Assembly (NCBI GenBank): GCA_035635075.1
Contig: DASQBT010000231.1
Coordinates: forward strand, 1-9,827
Direction of reading: 5' to 3'
DNA from: DASQBT01 sp035635075
Lineage (GTDB): Bacteria > Pseudomonadota > Gammaproteobacteria > Burkholderiales > Thiobacillaceae
DNA length: 9,827 nt
Position numbers and translations under genes: made by a program. The notes under the pieces are model-generated. The model saw only the letters and a program-made list of their open reading frames with translations, was not told where the DNA came from and did not search any database. Each line of letters starts with the position of its first letter. Positions within the stretch are counted from its first letter, which is position 1. Of the stretch, positions 1-6,212 are shown piece after piece.

Positions 1-1578
1 ACGCCACTGATTTCGCCGCCGCCGCATCACGACATTTACTCCATCGAGGATCTGGCCCAGCTCATCTTCGATCTAAAGCAGGTCAATCCGAATGCGCTGG
101 TGTCGGTCAAGCTGGTGGCCGAACCGGGCGTGGGTACCGTGGCCGCGGGCGTGGCCAAGGCTTATGCCGACCTCATCACCATTTCCGGCTATGACGGCGG
201 CACCGGCGCCAGCCCGCTGACCTCGGTGAAATACGCCGGCACGCCCTGGGAGCTGGGCCTGTCCGAAGCCCAGCAGGTGCTGCGCGCCAACGGCCTGCGC
301 GGACGGGTTCGGGTGCAGACCGACGGCGGACTCAAGACCGGGCTGGATGTGATCAAGGCCGCAATCCTCGGTGCCGAATCCTTCGGTTTTGGCACCGGCC
401 CCATGGTGGCGCTGGGCTGCAAATACCTGCGCATCTGCCATCTGAACAACTGCGCCACCGGCGTGGCGACGCAGAACGACACGCTGCGCCGCAAATACTT
501 CATCGGCCTGCCCGACATGGTGGTGAATTTCTTCACCTTCATGGCCCAGGAAACACGCGAACTCATGGCCGAACTGGGAGTGAAGAAACTGACCGACCTG
601 ATCGGCCGCACTGACCTGCTCGACCTGATGGATGGCGAATCGCCCAAGCAGAAAAAGTTGAAGCTGGATGTGCTGCTGACCCAGGGTGGCATTCCCGCCA
701 GCGAGCCGCGTTCTTGCGTGCAGGAGCGCAATCCCAGCTTCGACAAGGGCGAACTGGCGGAAAAGATGGTAAAGGACGCGCTGCCCGCGATCAAAGCCAC
801 GAAGAAGGCGCGGTTCGACTATGCGGTGCGCAACACCAACCGGTCGATCGGCGCGCGGCTGTCCGGCGAGATCGCCAAGGCGCACGGCGATATTGGGCTG
901 CCGGATGACACCATACACCTGATGCTGAGCGGCTCAGCGGGCCAGAGCTTTGGCGTCTGGAACGCCAAGGGCCTGACAATGGAGCTGGAAGGCGATGCCA
1001 ACGACTATGTGGGCAAGGGCATGGCCGGTGGACGGCTGGTGATCTACCCGCCCCGGGTTTCAAGCTATGAGGCCCATCGCAACATCATCATCGGCAACAC
1101 CTGCTTATACGGCGCCACCGGCGGGGAAATCTATGCGTCGGGCATGGCCGGCGAACGCTTCGGGGTGCGCAACTCCGGCACCCTGGCGGTAGTGGAAGGG
1201 GTAGGGGACCATTGCTGCGAATACATGACCGGGGGCTGCATCATTGTACTGGGCGATACCGGAATCAATTTCGGTGCCGGCATGTCCGGCGGCATGAGCT
1301 TTGTCTACGATGAATCCGGAGACTTCGCCAACAAATACAACAAGGAACTCATCGACATCGCGCGCATGACGACCGATGGCATGGAGCCCTATCGGGTGTT
1401 CCTGAAAGCGCAGATCCAGCGCCATCTGGGTTTCACCGGCTCGGCACGGGCCACAGCCCTGCTCACCGATTACAGCGCCGCGCTGGAAAAGTTCTGGCTG
1501 ATCAAACCCAAGCGGGTCAGCATCGAGGCCCTGGTGGATGACCTTCCCGGCAGCAAGCGGGAAGCGGTGCCAGCCTGA
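1..1578 (+). CDS. gltB: Glutamate synthase (NADPH) large subunit, 3' part
   Basis: The frame is open from base 1, so the gene starts upstream of the window; 525 residues remain of a protein usually about 1500 long. GltB takes the amide of glutamine and transfers it to 2-oxoglutarate, giving two glutamates. Seen here are the end of the FMN-binding synthase domain (SGYDGGTGASPL, then a GTGPMVALGC stretch), the three cysteines of the 3Fe-4S cluster spaced CX5CX4C at partial residues 140, 146 and 151, and the C-terminal glycine-rich beta-helix (GXGXG) domain from about residue 310 to 440 (GQSFGVWNAKG, GATGGEIYASGMAGERFGVR, GINFGAGMSGGM). These are family hallmarks and no frame break is visible. 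The stop at 1576-1578 lies 27 bp before gltD, consistent with one operon. The promoter is outside the window. Confidence 0.97.
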   Translation, partial: TPLISPPPHHDIYSIEDLAQLIFDLKQVNPNALVSVKLVAEPGVGTVAAGVAKAYADLITISGYDGGTGASPLTSVKYAGTPWELGLSEAQQVLRANGLRGRVRVQTDGGLKTGLDVIKAAILGAESFGFGTGPMVALGCKYLRICHLNNCATGVATQNDTLRRKYFIGLPDMVVNFFTFMAQETRELMAELGVKKLTDLIGRTDLLDLMDGESPKQKKLKLDVLLTQGGIPASEPRSCVQERNPSFDKGELAEKMVKDALPAIKATKKARFDYAVRNTNRSIGARLSGEIAKAHGDIGLPDDTIHLMLSGSAGQSFGVWNAKGLTMELEGDANDYVGKGMAGGRLVIYPPRVSSYEAHRNIIIGNTCLYGATGGEIYASGMAGERFGVRNSGTLAVVEGVGDHCCEYMTGGCIIVLGDTGINFGAGMSGGMSFVYDESGDFANKYNKELIDIARMTTDGMEPYRVFLKAQIQRHLGFTGSARATALLTDYSAALEKFWLIKPKRVSIEALVDDLPGSKREAVPA

Positions 1579-1605
1579 GCTCCACTCTTCATACTGACAA
1601 GAATC

Positions 1606-3009
1606 ATGGGTGATGTCTTTCAATTCCTCAAACTGCCGCGCCGCGAGGGTGACAAGACCCCGGCAGTGATCCGCATCCACGAATTCAAGGAAATTTACGC
1701 CAAGATGGAAGCGGGCCACGCGGCCGAGCAGGCGGGACGTTGCCTGGAATGCGGCAATCCCTACTGCGAGTGGAAGTGTCCGGTGCACAACTACATCCCC
1801 AACTGGCTCAAGCTGATTAACGAAGGGCGCCTGTTCGAGGCCGCGGAACTGTCGCATCAGACCAATTCGCTGCCGGAAGTCTGCGGCCGTGTCTGCCCGC
1901 AGGACCGCCTTTGCGAAGGTGCCTGCACCCTGAATGACGGGTTTGGCGCAGTAACCATCGGCCAGATTGAAAAATACATTTCCGAGGAAGCCTTCAAGGC
2001 CGGCTGGCGACCCGACATGAGCCAGGTCAGCCCGACCGGGAAGAAGGTCGCAGTGATCGGCGCCGGGCCGGCTGGCCTGGGCTGCGCCGACATTCTGGCG
2101 CGCAATGGCGTCACCCCGGTGGTGTTCGATCGCTACGAGGAAATCGGCGGCCTGCTCACCTTCGGCATACCCGAATTCAAAATGGAAAAATGGGTCATGA
2201 CCCGTCGTCGCGAAGTGCTGCAGGGCATGGGGGTGGAATTCCGCCTGGGCGTCGAGATTGGCAACGACATTACCATACAGCAGCTACTGGCCGACTACGA
2301 CGCGGTGTTTCTCGGCATGGGAACCTACACCTACATGAAGGGCGGTTTCCCAGGCGAGAACTTGCCGGGGGTGCTGGAGGCCCTGCCCTTCCTGATTTCC
2401 AATGTGCGCCATTGCCTCAAGCTACTCAAGCCCGACGAACAATTCCATAACATGAAAGGCCAGCGCGTGGTGGTGCTGGGCGGCGGCGATACCGCCATGG
2501 ACTGCAACCGCACCAGCATCCGTCAGGGCGCAACGTCTGTCACCTGCGCCTACCGGCGCGATGAAAAGAACATGCCGGGCTCAAAGCGCGAAGTGACCAA
2601 CGCCAAGGAAGAGGGCGTTGCTTTCCTGTGGAATCGCCAGCCGGTGGAAATCATCGGCTACGACAAGGTGGAAGGCGTGAAGCTGGTCACTACCGAGCTT
2701 GGGGCGCCTGACGCACGCGGCCGCCGCACGCCGGTAGTAATAGAGGGCTCGGAGGAAATCATTCCAGCCGACCGGGTCATCATCGCCTTCGGCTTCCGAC
2801 CCAATCCGCAGCCCTGGTTTGCCGAGCAAGGCATCACCACCGACCAAGCCGGGCGTGTAATCGCCAAGGGACAAGTGCACCCCTTTCAAACAGGCAACCC
2901 GAAGATCTTCGCCGGCGGGGACATTGTGCGCGGCTCGGACCTCGTCGTGACTGCGGTGTGGGAAGGCCGCGAGGCTGCGAAGGGCATCCTGGACTACCTC
3001 GGTCTCTGA
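1606..3009 (+). CDS. gltD: Glutamate synthase (NADPH) small subunit
   Basis: 467 residues, normal length for GltD. The subunit oxidises NADPH on FAD and passes electrons through Fe-S clusters to GltB. Two N-terminal cysteine groups are intact: C46, C49, C54, C58 (CLECGNPYCEWKC) and C93, C97, C103, C107 (CGRVCPQDRLCEGAC), which in the family bind two 4Fe-4S clusters. The FAD dinucleotide fold follows (VAVIGAGPAG, residues 148-157), then the NADPH fold (VVVLGGGDTAMD, 288-299), and the C-terminal FAD motif IFAGGDIVRG near residue 435. The ATG at 1606 gives the usual N-terminus (MGDVFQFLK); only a poor ribosome binding site (acaagaa) precedes it, so translational coupling to gltB is plausible. 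No clear terminator with a T-tract follows the stop. Confidence 0.97.
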   Translation: MGDVFQFLKLPRREGDKTPAVIRIHEFKEIYAKMEAGHAAEQAGRCLECGNPYCEWKCPVHNYIPNWLKLINEGRLFEAAELSHQTNSLPEVCGRVCPQDRLCEGACTLNDGFGAVTIGQIEKYISEEAFKAGWRPDMSQVSPTGKKVAVIGAGPAGLGCADILARNGVTPVVFDRYEEIGGLLTFGIPEFKMEKWVMTRRREVLQGMGVEFRLGVEIGNDITIQQLLADYDAVFLGMGTYTYMKGGFPGENLPGVLEALPFLISNVRHCLKLLKPDEQFHNMKGQRVVVLGGGDTAMDCNRTSIRQGATSVTCAYRRDEKNMPGSKREVTNAKEEGVAFLWNRQPVEIIGYDKVEGVKLVTTELGAPDARGRRTPVVIEGSEEIIPADRVIIAFGFRPNPQPWFAEQGITTDQAGRVIAKGQVHPFQTGNPKIFAGGDIVRGSDLVVTAVWEGREAAKGILDYLGL

Positions 3010-3105
3010 GCAGAACCGCAGTGAGCTTGGCATATTTGCTCAGCCTGACTGGCGACCAGTGGGGAAAATCCTTGCCGCGCCGTGCAAGACCGCAAATCAC
3101 AAGCC

Positions 3106-3137
3106 GATGCCCGCGCCCCGCGCTCAAGACGGGCATC
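3106..3137. repeat. Inverted repeat downstream of gltD
   Basis: A perfect 8-bp inverted repeat, gatgcccg at 3106-3113 and cgggcatc at 3130-3137, with a 16-base GC-rich spacer. It lies about 100 bp after the gltD stop, between gltD and a gene converging on it. Neither strand has a T-run after the stem, so it is not a typical intrinsic terminator; it may aid 3'-end formation or stability, or be chance in GC-rich DNA. Confidence 0.35.
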
Positions 3138-3206
3138 AGGCTGCCGCAAGCAAGTCTTCTGATGGCGCCTGCCCGCTAAGGCTAATTCGGCAAAGGCGAA
3201 CTTGTT

Positions 3207-3225
3207 TGGCCTTCACCGAAGGCCA
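3207..3225. repeat. Perfect 8-bp hairpin between convergent genes
   Basis: tggccttc (3207-3214), loop acc, gaaggcca (3218-3225): a compact perfect stem with a 3-base loop. It lies between the ends of gltD (plus) and the minus-strand gene 3299-3718, about 75 bp beyond the stop of the latter. No T-run follows on either strand, so a bidirectional terminator role is only possible. The rest of 3010-3298 shows no convincing gene. Confidence 0.45.
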
Positions 3226-3298
3226 GCCGCTGCCGATTGCCCGGTCAGGGTGGGCCGGTCTTCAGCGAAGCAAGTGACAGCAGCGTTACCCCGCGTTC

Positions 3299-3718
3299 CT
3301 AATCTCTGTTCTCGTCATAGGAACGGTATCCGCGCCAATAGCCACGCGTATCCTGGTCGTGCCTTTCAAACCGGATGTGCCGATTAGCCCGATCCAGCTG
3401 CCGATCCAGGCGGTTATATTCGAACCGACTCATTTGCCCATCCGCCAAATATTGACGCTCCTGCTGGCGGATCGCGCGGTTTTCTTGCATCAGCCTGTCG
3501 AATTCGTCTCTGGTCAGCTGCCCGCTTCGAAAACCTTGCAGAATGCGGTGACGCTGGTTGTCCAGGCGCTGTTCGATTCGGTCGCTCTGATCCTGCCACC
3601 CATACATGCCTCCGCCTTGCGAGTAGTAGCCCTCGTTCGCCACCGCGCTGCCCAGGCCGCCGAAGCTGCCTAATCCGATCAGCAGGGCTCCAGCAAGAAA
3701 TTTCTGATTAATTTTCAT
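3299..3718 (-). CDS. Small exported protein, paralog A (two-unit SHOCT-like repeat)
   Basis: 139 residues, function unknown. Residues 1-27 form a Sec signal peptide (K2, K6, hydrophobic core 8-23, AVA ending at 27), so the mature protein should be periplasmic. It is rich in Arg, Gln and Asp, and has no cysteine. Two similar units 28 residues apart are visible: RSGQLTRDEFDRL (64-76) and ADGQMSRFEYNRL (92-104), each a turn with Gly, a hydrophobic residue, and Glu plus an aromatic starting a helix. The tail from 125 is rich in Tyr, Trp and Arg. The ATG at 3718 follows a strong AAAGGAGTGT ribosome site. It is a clear paralog of 4430-4888: about 41 of 71 core positions are identical by hand alignment. 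Similar RSGELT/HIxxxKHD proteins are, as I recall, common hypothetical proteins in Proteobacteria. A distant CpxP/Spy-like (LTxxQ) or EF-hand-like origin is possible but the defining residues are not convincing. Confidence 0.85.
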   Translation of the reverse strand: MKINQKFLAGALLIGLGSFGGLGSAVANEGYYSQGGGMYGWQDQSDRIEQRLDNQRHRILQGFRSGQLTRDEFDRLMQENRAIRQQERQYLADGQMSRFEYNRLDRQLDRANRHIRFERHDQDTRGYWRGYRSYDENRD

Positions 3719-3830
3719 GGTTCACACTCCTTTGTCAGTTACCAAGCTATTCGCCCTCCACGGATCGACGGTGCACGTCCAAACTGGACGCGCGACGGGC
3801 CCGTCGTGGCGTATCCACCGGTTTTGTAAC
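3719..3830 (-). promoter_or_regulatory. Leader of paralog A with ribosome binding site and blocks shared with paralog B
   Basis: Read on the minus strand towards the ATG at 3718, the leader contains GTTACAA (3830-3824), GATACG (3815-3810), CGAATAG (3753-3747) and AAAGGAGTGT (3733-3724). The same four strings occur in the same order before the paralog at 4430, at similar distances. The last is a strong Shine-Dalgarno site five bases from the start. The first two lie where a promoter could be (about 97-112 bases upstream of the ATG), but they do not match a sigma-70 -35/-10 pair with good spacing, so no promoter is assigned. Confidence 0.45.
3793..3806. repeat. 14-bp perfect palindrome, possible operator
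   Basis: cgacgggcccgtcg reads identically on both strands. It lies 75-88 bp upstream of the paralog A start, just downstream of the leader blocks, and is flanked by a smaller inverted repeat (cgtcc 3776-3780, ggacg 3786-3790). The placement would suit a dimeric regulator, but no matching palindrome precedes paralog B, and GC-rich DNA produces such palindromes by chance. Confidence 0.3.
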
Positions 3831-4314
3831 GTCTGGACGCTCTTTTTCAGCGCCCCAACCGGCCATCATTGATCTGCTCGCAAGCACCGGAGCAGCCTCG
3901 TTGCGGACACTGGCTCCTAATTGCACCGTTGATCAAAAGCAACAGCAATGCGAACGCAGTCAAGTGAACGCCAGCGATGGCCGTGCCAGCTGGAATTTCC
4001 TGGAATGAATACCGTCAATTGGGCGAATTTTTTCAACCGGGAGTTCAAACCGTCGCAGGATCGAGCACTGCAATTTGTCGCCGACCCGCGACGCATCCCG
4101 AAGCCGTACTGAAGAAAGCTGTTTTGCATTGGAAATTTTGTCTGCTGTGGACGACCGCCGGTTATTTGGCGCGGATAGAGCGGGCAGGGCCGATTTGATA
4201 TGTGTCGGCAGACCTGGTCGAGGCTAACGGCTTCCAAGGCCAGTCTTTAAGCGCGGTTCAGACAGAGTCGCGCGACAAGTCCGCGTATGCGTTCCTTGCG
4301 CTCGTAACGGCGAT

Positions 4315-4429
4315 GTTACAAGCGTTTACAACTCGATACGCATCCGACACGCCTGCGTTGCACTCCCTGCTTAAAGTTCAATTGCCGACCGAATAGACGG
4401 CGGCCAATCACAGAAAAAGGAGTGTAAAG
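4315..4429 (+). promoter_or_regulatory. Leader of paralog B with ribosome binding site and blocks shared with paralog A
   Basis: Contains GTTACAA (4315-4321), a second TTACAA (4326-4331), GATACG (4335-4340, starting 95 bases before the ATG), CGAATAG (4390-4396) and AAAGGAGTGT (4416-4425, four bases before the ATG). Their order matches the leader of the divergent paralog, where GATACG starts 97 bases before the ATG. This points to inheritance of the leader with the gene, or common control. No good sigma-70 promoter pair could be placed. Confidence 0.45.
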
Positions 4430-4888
4430 ATGAAATTCAACAGCAAGGTTCTAGCTAGCGCTTTACTGGCAGCAATGGGTCTTATCGGCATCCAGACTCA
4501 GGCCATGGCAAATGATGAGCATAATTTTCCCCGTTGGGGCTATGAGGGATATCAGCAGAACAGCCGCGCCATGCAGGAAAGCAACCGGTTGGCCGGTCAA
4601 ATCGACGCGCGGCAGACCCGGCAGCATGATCGCATCCTGGAAGGCCTGCGCAGCGGCGAGCTGACGCAAAATGAAGTCTTCAACCTGATGCAAGAGCAGC
4701 GCGGCATCCGGCAGCAGGAACGCCTGTTTCTGGCTGATGGTTTTCTTGGTCCGCGCGAATTTGAGAGGCTGAATCAGGCCTTGAACCGGGCCGATGAGCA
4801 TATCCGCTTCGAAAAGCACGACCAGGAAAGCCGTAGCGGCTACCCCGAGCCACATCCCTACGGCCGACCGGTGCCATGGTCTCGCTGA
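4430..4888 (+). CDS. Small exported protein, paralog B (two-unit SHOCT-like repeat)
   Basis: 152 residues, function unknown, paralog of the product of 3299-3718. The Sec signal peptide (MKFNSKVLASALLAAMGLIG...) should be cut after AMA at residue 27, the same position as in paralog A, giving a periplasmic protein. The conserved core starts at about residue 65 and has the same two units 28 residues apart: RSGELTQNEVFNL (74-86) and ADGFLGPREFERL (102-114), with IRQQER between and HIRFEKHDQESR (124-135) after. A longer linker (residues 28-64) and a Pro-rich tail (SGYPEPHPYGRPVP) separate it from paralog A; no cysteine is present. The ATG at 4430 follows a strong AAAGGAGTGT site. A hairpin terminator starts seven bases after the stop, so it is probably transcribed alone. 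It could be a stress-induced periplasmic protein, but that is a guess. Confidence 0.87.
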   Translation: MKFNSKVLASALLAAMGLIGIQTQAMANDEHNFPRWGYEGYQQNSRAMQESNRLAGQIDARQTRQHDRILEGLRSGELTQNEVFNLMQEQRGIRQQERLFLADGFLGPREFERLNQALNRADEHIRFEKHDQESRSGYPEPHPYGRPVPWSR

Positions 4889-4894
4889 GTGCCT

Positions 4895-4919
4895 AAGGGG
4901 CCGCCGGTAGCGGCCCCTT
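4895..4919 (+). terminator. Rho-independent-like terminator after paralog B
   Basis: A perfect 10-bp stem, aaggggccgc (4895-4904) and gcggcccctt (4910-4919), with loop cggta, beginning seven bases after the stop at 4888. The stem is very GC-rich, but the T-tract is only the two stem Ts followed by caac, so termination may be incomplete or factor-assisted. Confidence 0.65.
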
Positions 4920-4984
4920 CAACTGACATGGCCGCCATGGCGGGGCATTGGCGCGCAGCGAAGTGGCCTCCTATGTTATCTGGG

Positions 4985-5140
4985 CTAGAAGTAGAATATG
5001 ACATTCAGCGCCGTCGTCTGCCGCAGCGGCGATCGGGCTGGTGCAAGAATGTTCCGCTCCTTGTCGGGCCTGCGTGCCCGTCGGCCACAATTCTGAATCC
5101 AGGTTCGGATTGATCGCGTTCGGCCCGCTTGATAGGCCGG
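4985..5140 (-). pseudogene. Possible decayed outer-membrane protein tail
   Basis: On the minus strand the last codons before the TAG at 4985-4987 read QTTALNVIFYF. This ends in Phe with hydrophobic or aromatic residues at -1, -3, -5 and -7, as in the C-terminal beta-signal of outer-membrane barrels. The frame is open only to a stop at 5141-5143, and the upstream part is Arg-rich and not barrel-like. An overlapping minus frame (NAINPNLDSELWPTGTQ) also reads protein-like, which would fit a frameshifted remnant. No start or ribosome site is seen. It lies downstream of the cytochrome gene on the same strand. Chance is a serious alternative. Confidence 0.2.
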
Positions 5141-5184
5141 TCAGCGTAAAGATCGAAATAAGGGCTTCATCAGGCATCTGGCAA

Positions 5185-5853
5185 TCAGCCTCTTCCCGCT
5201 CCTGGAGCCAAGCTTGAAAGATATTCGACCAACGCTTTGACGTCATCTTTGGCAAGGGTCCTTCCTGCTTTGCGCATGGTGCAGAATCCATAGAGGTTCT
5301 CGCCTTCGACATATTTTTGCAGTGCAGAGGCTAGGTACACATAGCTCTGTCCGGCCAGACGAGGTATCGCGCGCACGTTTCTCATCTGCGGACTCTCGTA
5401 CGCATATCCCATACCATCGTACCCATGGCAGTTTGCACAGGCGATCCCGTAGACGCGGTCCTTCTCAAAAATATTCTTCCCTCTGGCCCACAGGACTGGG
5501 TCCGGAACTGAGATAGAGGGACTCTCGTCAGGTTTCTGCTCAGCGAAGTAGCGTGCGAGCTTTTTCATTTCTCCCTCGGTGTGCAGGCTCGCAATCCGTT
5601 GCATGGTTTCACTGTCCCGGCGACCTTGCTTGAAATTCTCAACCGCTTGAACCAAGTACACGTCATATTGACCCGCAATCTTTGGAAACTCAGGGCCCTT
5701 GCTGGTCCCATTAACGTAATGACACGACTCACAGAACTGAATCTCTGCGGCAGTCAGACTGCTGACCGATTCGGAAGGCGTCCGAGATTCAGTCGAACAA
5801 GCTGAAAGCATCAATACGCCGAAGATAAGGCTCAGCAATGGAATTATCCGCAT
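5185..5853 (-). CDS. Diheme cytochrome c4-like lipoprotein
   Basis: 222 residues from the ATG at 5853 (MRIIPLL...). An in-frame GTG at 5865 would add four residues; I prefer the ATG because it starts directly at a good lipoprotein signal and has aagtgag upstream. Numbering below counts from the GTG. LSAC at 20-23 is a lipobox, so the protein is probably membrane-anchored and faces the periplasm. Two c-type heme sites CXXCH lie at 45-49 (CESCH) and 143-147 (CANCH), each followed by a cytochrome c4/c553-type motif (KIAGQYDVYLVQ near 62; RLAGQSYVYLAS near 169) and a C-terminal helix (MKKLARYFAEQ; VKALVEYLSSL). Probable axial methionines are M197 in domain 2 and M88 or M100 in domain 1; the usual domain 1 Met position seems to be Ile91. 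Role: one-electron carrier to an oxidase or reductase; the partner is not encoded here. Confidence 0.9.
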   Translation of the reverse strand: MRIIPLLSLIFGVLMLSACSTESRTPSESVSSLTAAEIQFCESCHYVNGTSKGPEFPKIAGQYDVYLVQAVENFKQGRRDSETMQRIASLHTEGEMKKLARYFAEQKPDESPSISVPDPVLWARGKNIFEKDRVYGIACANCHGYDGMGYAYESPQMRNVRAIPRLAGQSYVYLASALQKYVEGENLYGFCTMRKAGRTLAKDDVKALVEYLSSLAPGAGRG

Positions 5854-5890
5854 GTCATGGCTCACTTGGCTCTAGGTTCTAAGGGTGATC

Positions 5891-5983
5891 ATGTCTTATT
5901 TATACATTACGAATTGCAGAGATTCGCTGGCCAGAAGGCACATGCGAATCGAGGACGAATATCGCAGACTGAAGCGCAAATAG
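5891..5983 (+). CDS. Possible 30-residue small protein
   Basis: ATG at 5891, TAG at 5981-5983. Immediately before the start is TAAGGGTGATC (5880-5890), which resembles the full anti-Shine-Dalgarno complement TAAGGAGGTGATC with two bases missing; this is stronger than the sites of hemE or priA. The peptide has a short hydrophobic start (MSYLYI) and a basic helical end (RIEDEYRRLKRK). Against it: the start overlaps the likely promoter and leader of the divergent cytochrome gene, no plus-strand promoter is seen, and I recognise no family. Confidence 0.2.
   Translation: MSYLYITNCRDSLARRHMRIEDEYRRLKRK
5898..5904 (-). promoter_or_regulatory. Candidate -10 element for the cytochrome gene
   Basis: On the minus strand the bases read TATAAAT, close to the sigma-70 -10 consensus, in an AT-rich patch about 45 bases upstream of the ATG at 5853. 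The -35 position (around gcgaat) is poor, so an activator may be needed if this is the promoter. Confidence 0.35.
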
Positions 5984-6140
5984 GGTGACGCCCATGTCCC
6001 CGGCTTCTTGCTACTTAGCCCCAGCCGCTTGGGCAGCGCGTCCTCGCCTTGGGATAGGCCGAGATTCTGCTGGCGTGGCTTTACGCCAATTCGAACAGAT
6101 TCCCACCCTTCACCTCAAGGCCCCGAAAGCGGCATCTGAG

Positions 6141-6146
6141 TACAAT
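6141..6146 (+). promoter_or_regulatory. Candidate -10 element for hemE
   Basis: TACAAT in the context tgagtacaatccg, 67 bases upstream of the hemE ATG. It matches the -10 consensus at five of six positions; no good -35 is seen at 16-18 bases. Its use is inferred from position only. Confidence 0.3.
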
Positions 6147-6212
6147 CCGTCCCGCCGCGGCTCGGGATTGGGTAAACTGCGGGTTTTGATTTTGCGCCTA
6201 TTGGCACCCCTC

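Larger units (their letters stand above)
3719..4429. other. 711-bp divergent intergenic region
   Basis: This is the spacer between the start codons of the two divergent paralogs. Frames of 60-110 codons exist on both strands, but their translations show no domain, signal or family resemblance and look like chance. One short frame (4005-4112) reads more protein-like and is given as a finding. The region holds the two similar leaders at its ends, a 14-bp palindrome at 3793-3806, a repeated ctggacgc (3784-3791 and 3833-3840), and no tRNA or recognisable transposon end. Confidence 0.6.
5854..6212. other. 359-bp divergent region between cytochrome gene and hemE
   Basis: The left third is AT-rich and holds a -10-like element for the cytochrome gene and a possible 30-codon frame (5891-5983). 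The right part holds a 6-bp hairpin (tggcgt 6071-6076, acgcca 6083-6088) and a -10-like TACAAT before hemE. The hemE frame is open upstream to about 5985, but the extra 76 codons do not resemble HemE and would make the protein longer than the family. No RNA gene or riboswitch was recognised. Confidence 0.5.

Noticed and set aside
73..918. Long minus-strand open frame (281 codons) opposite gltB
   Set aside because: It lies wholly antisense to well-supported gltB codons; the translation is rich in His, Gly and Ala without any domain, as expected from the antisense of GC-rich coding DNA.
1105..1857. Minus-strand open frame (250 codons) across the gltB-gltD junction
   Set aside because: Antisense to conserved parts of both genes; no ribosome site or family resemblance.
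2581..3033. Minus-strand open frame opposite the end of gltD
   Set aside because: Antisense to the conserved C-terminal part of GltD; composition looks like reverse-strand coding DNA.
3917..4237. Minus-strand open frame of 106 codons in the gap between the paralogs
   Set aside because: No signal, domain or convincing ribosome site; mixed composition as expected by chance.
4463..4855. Minus-strand open frame opposite paralog B
   Set aside because: Antisense to a gene supported by signal peptide, paralog and ribosome site.
3299..4888. Calling the paralog pair a toxin-antitoxin or EF-hand calcium-binding pair
   Set aside because: Both proteins are exported and similar to each other, unlike toxin-antitoxin pairs; the turns lack the spaced Asp/Asn/Glu residues of a calcium-binding EF loop.
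5985..6212. N-terminal extension of hemE to an upstream start
   Set aside because: The 76 extra residues have no HemE similarity and would make the protein far longer than the family; the ATG at 6213 gives the standard N-terminus.
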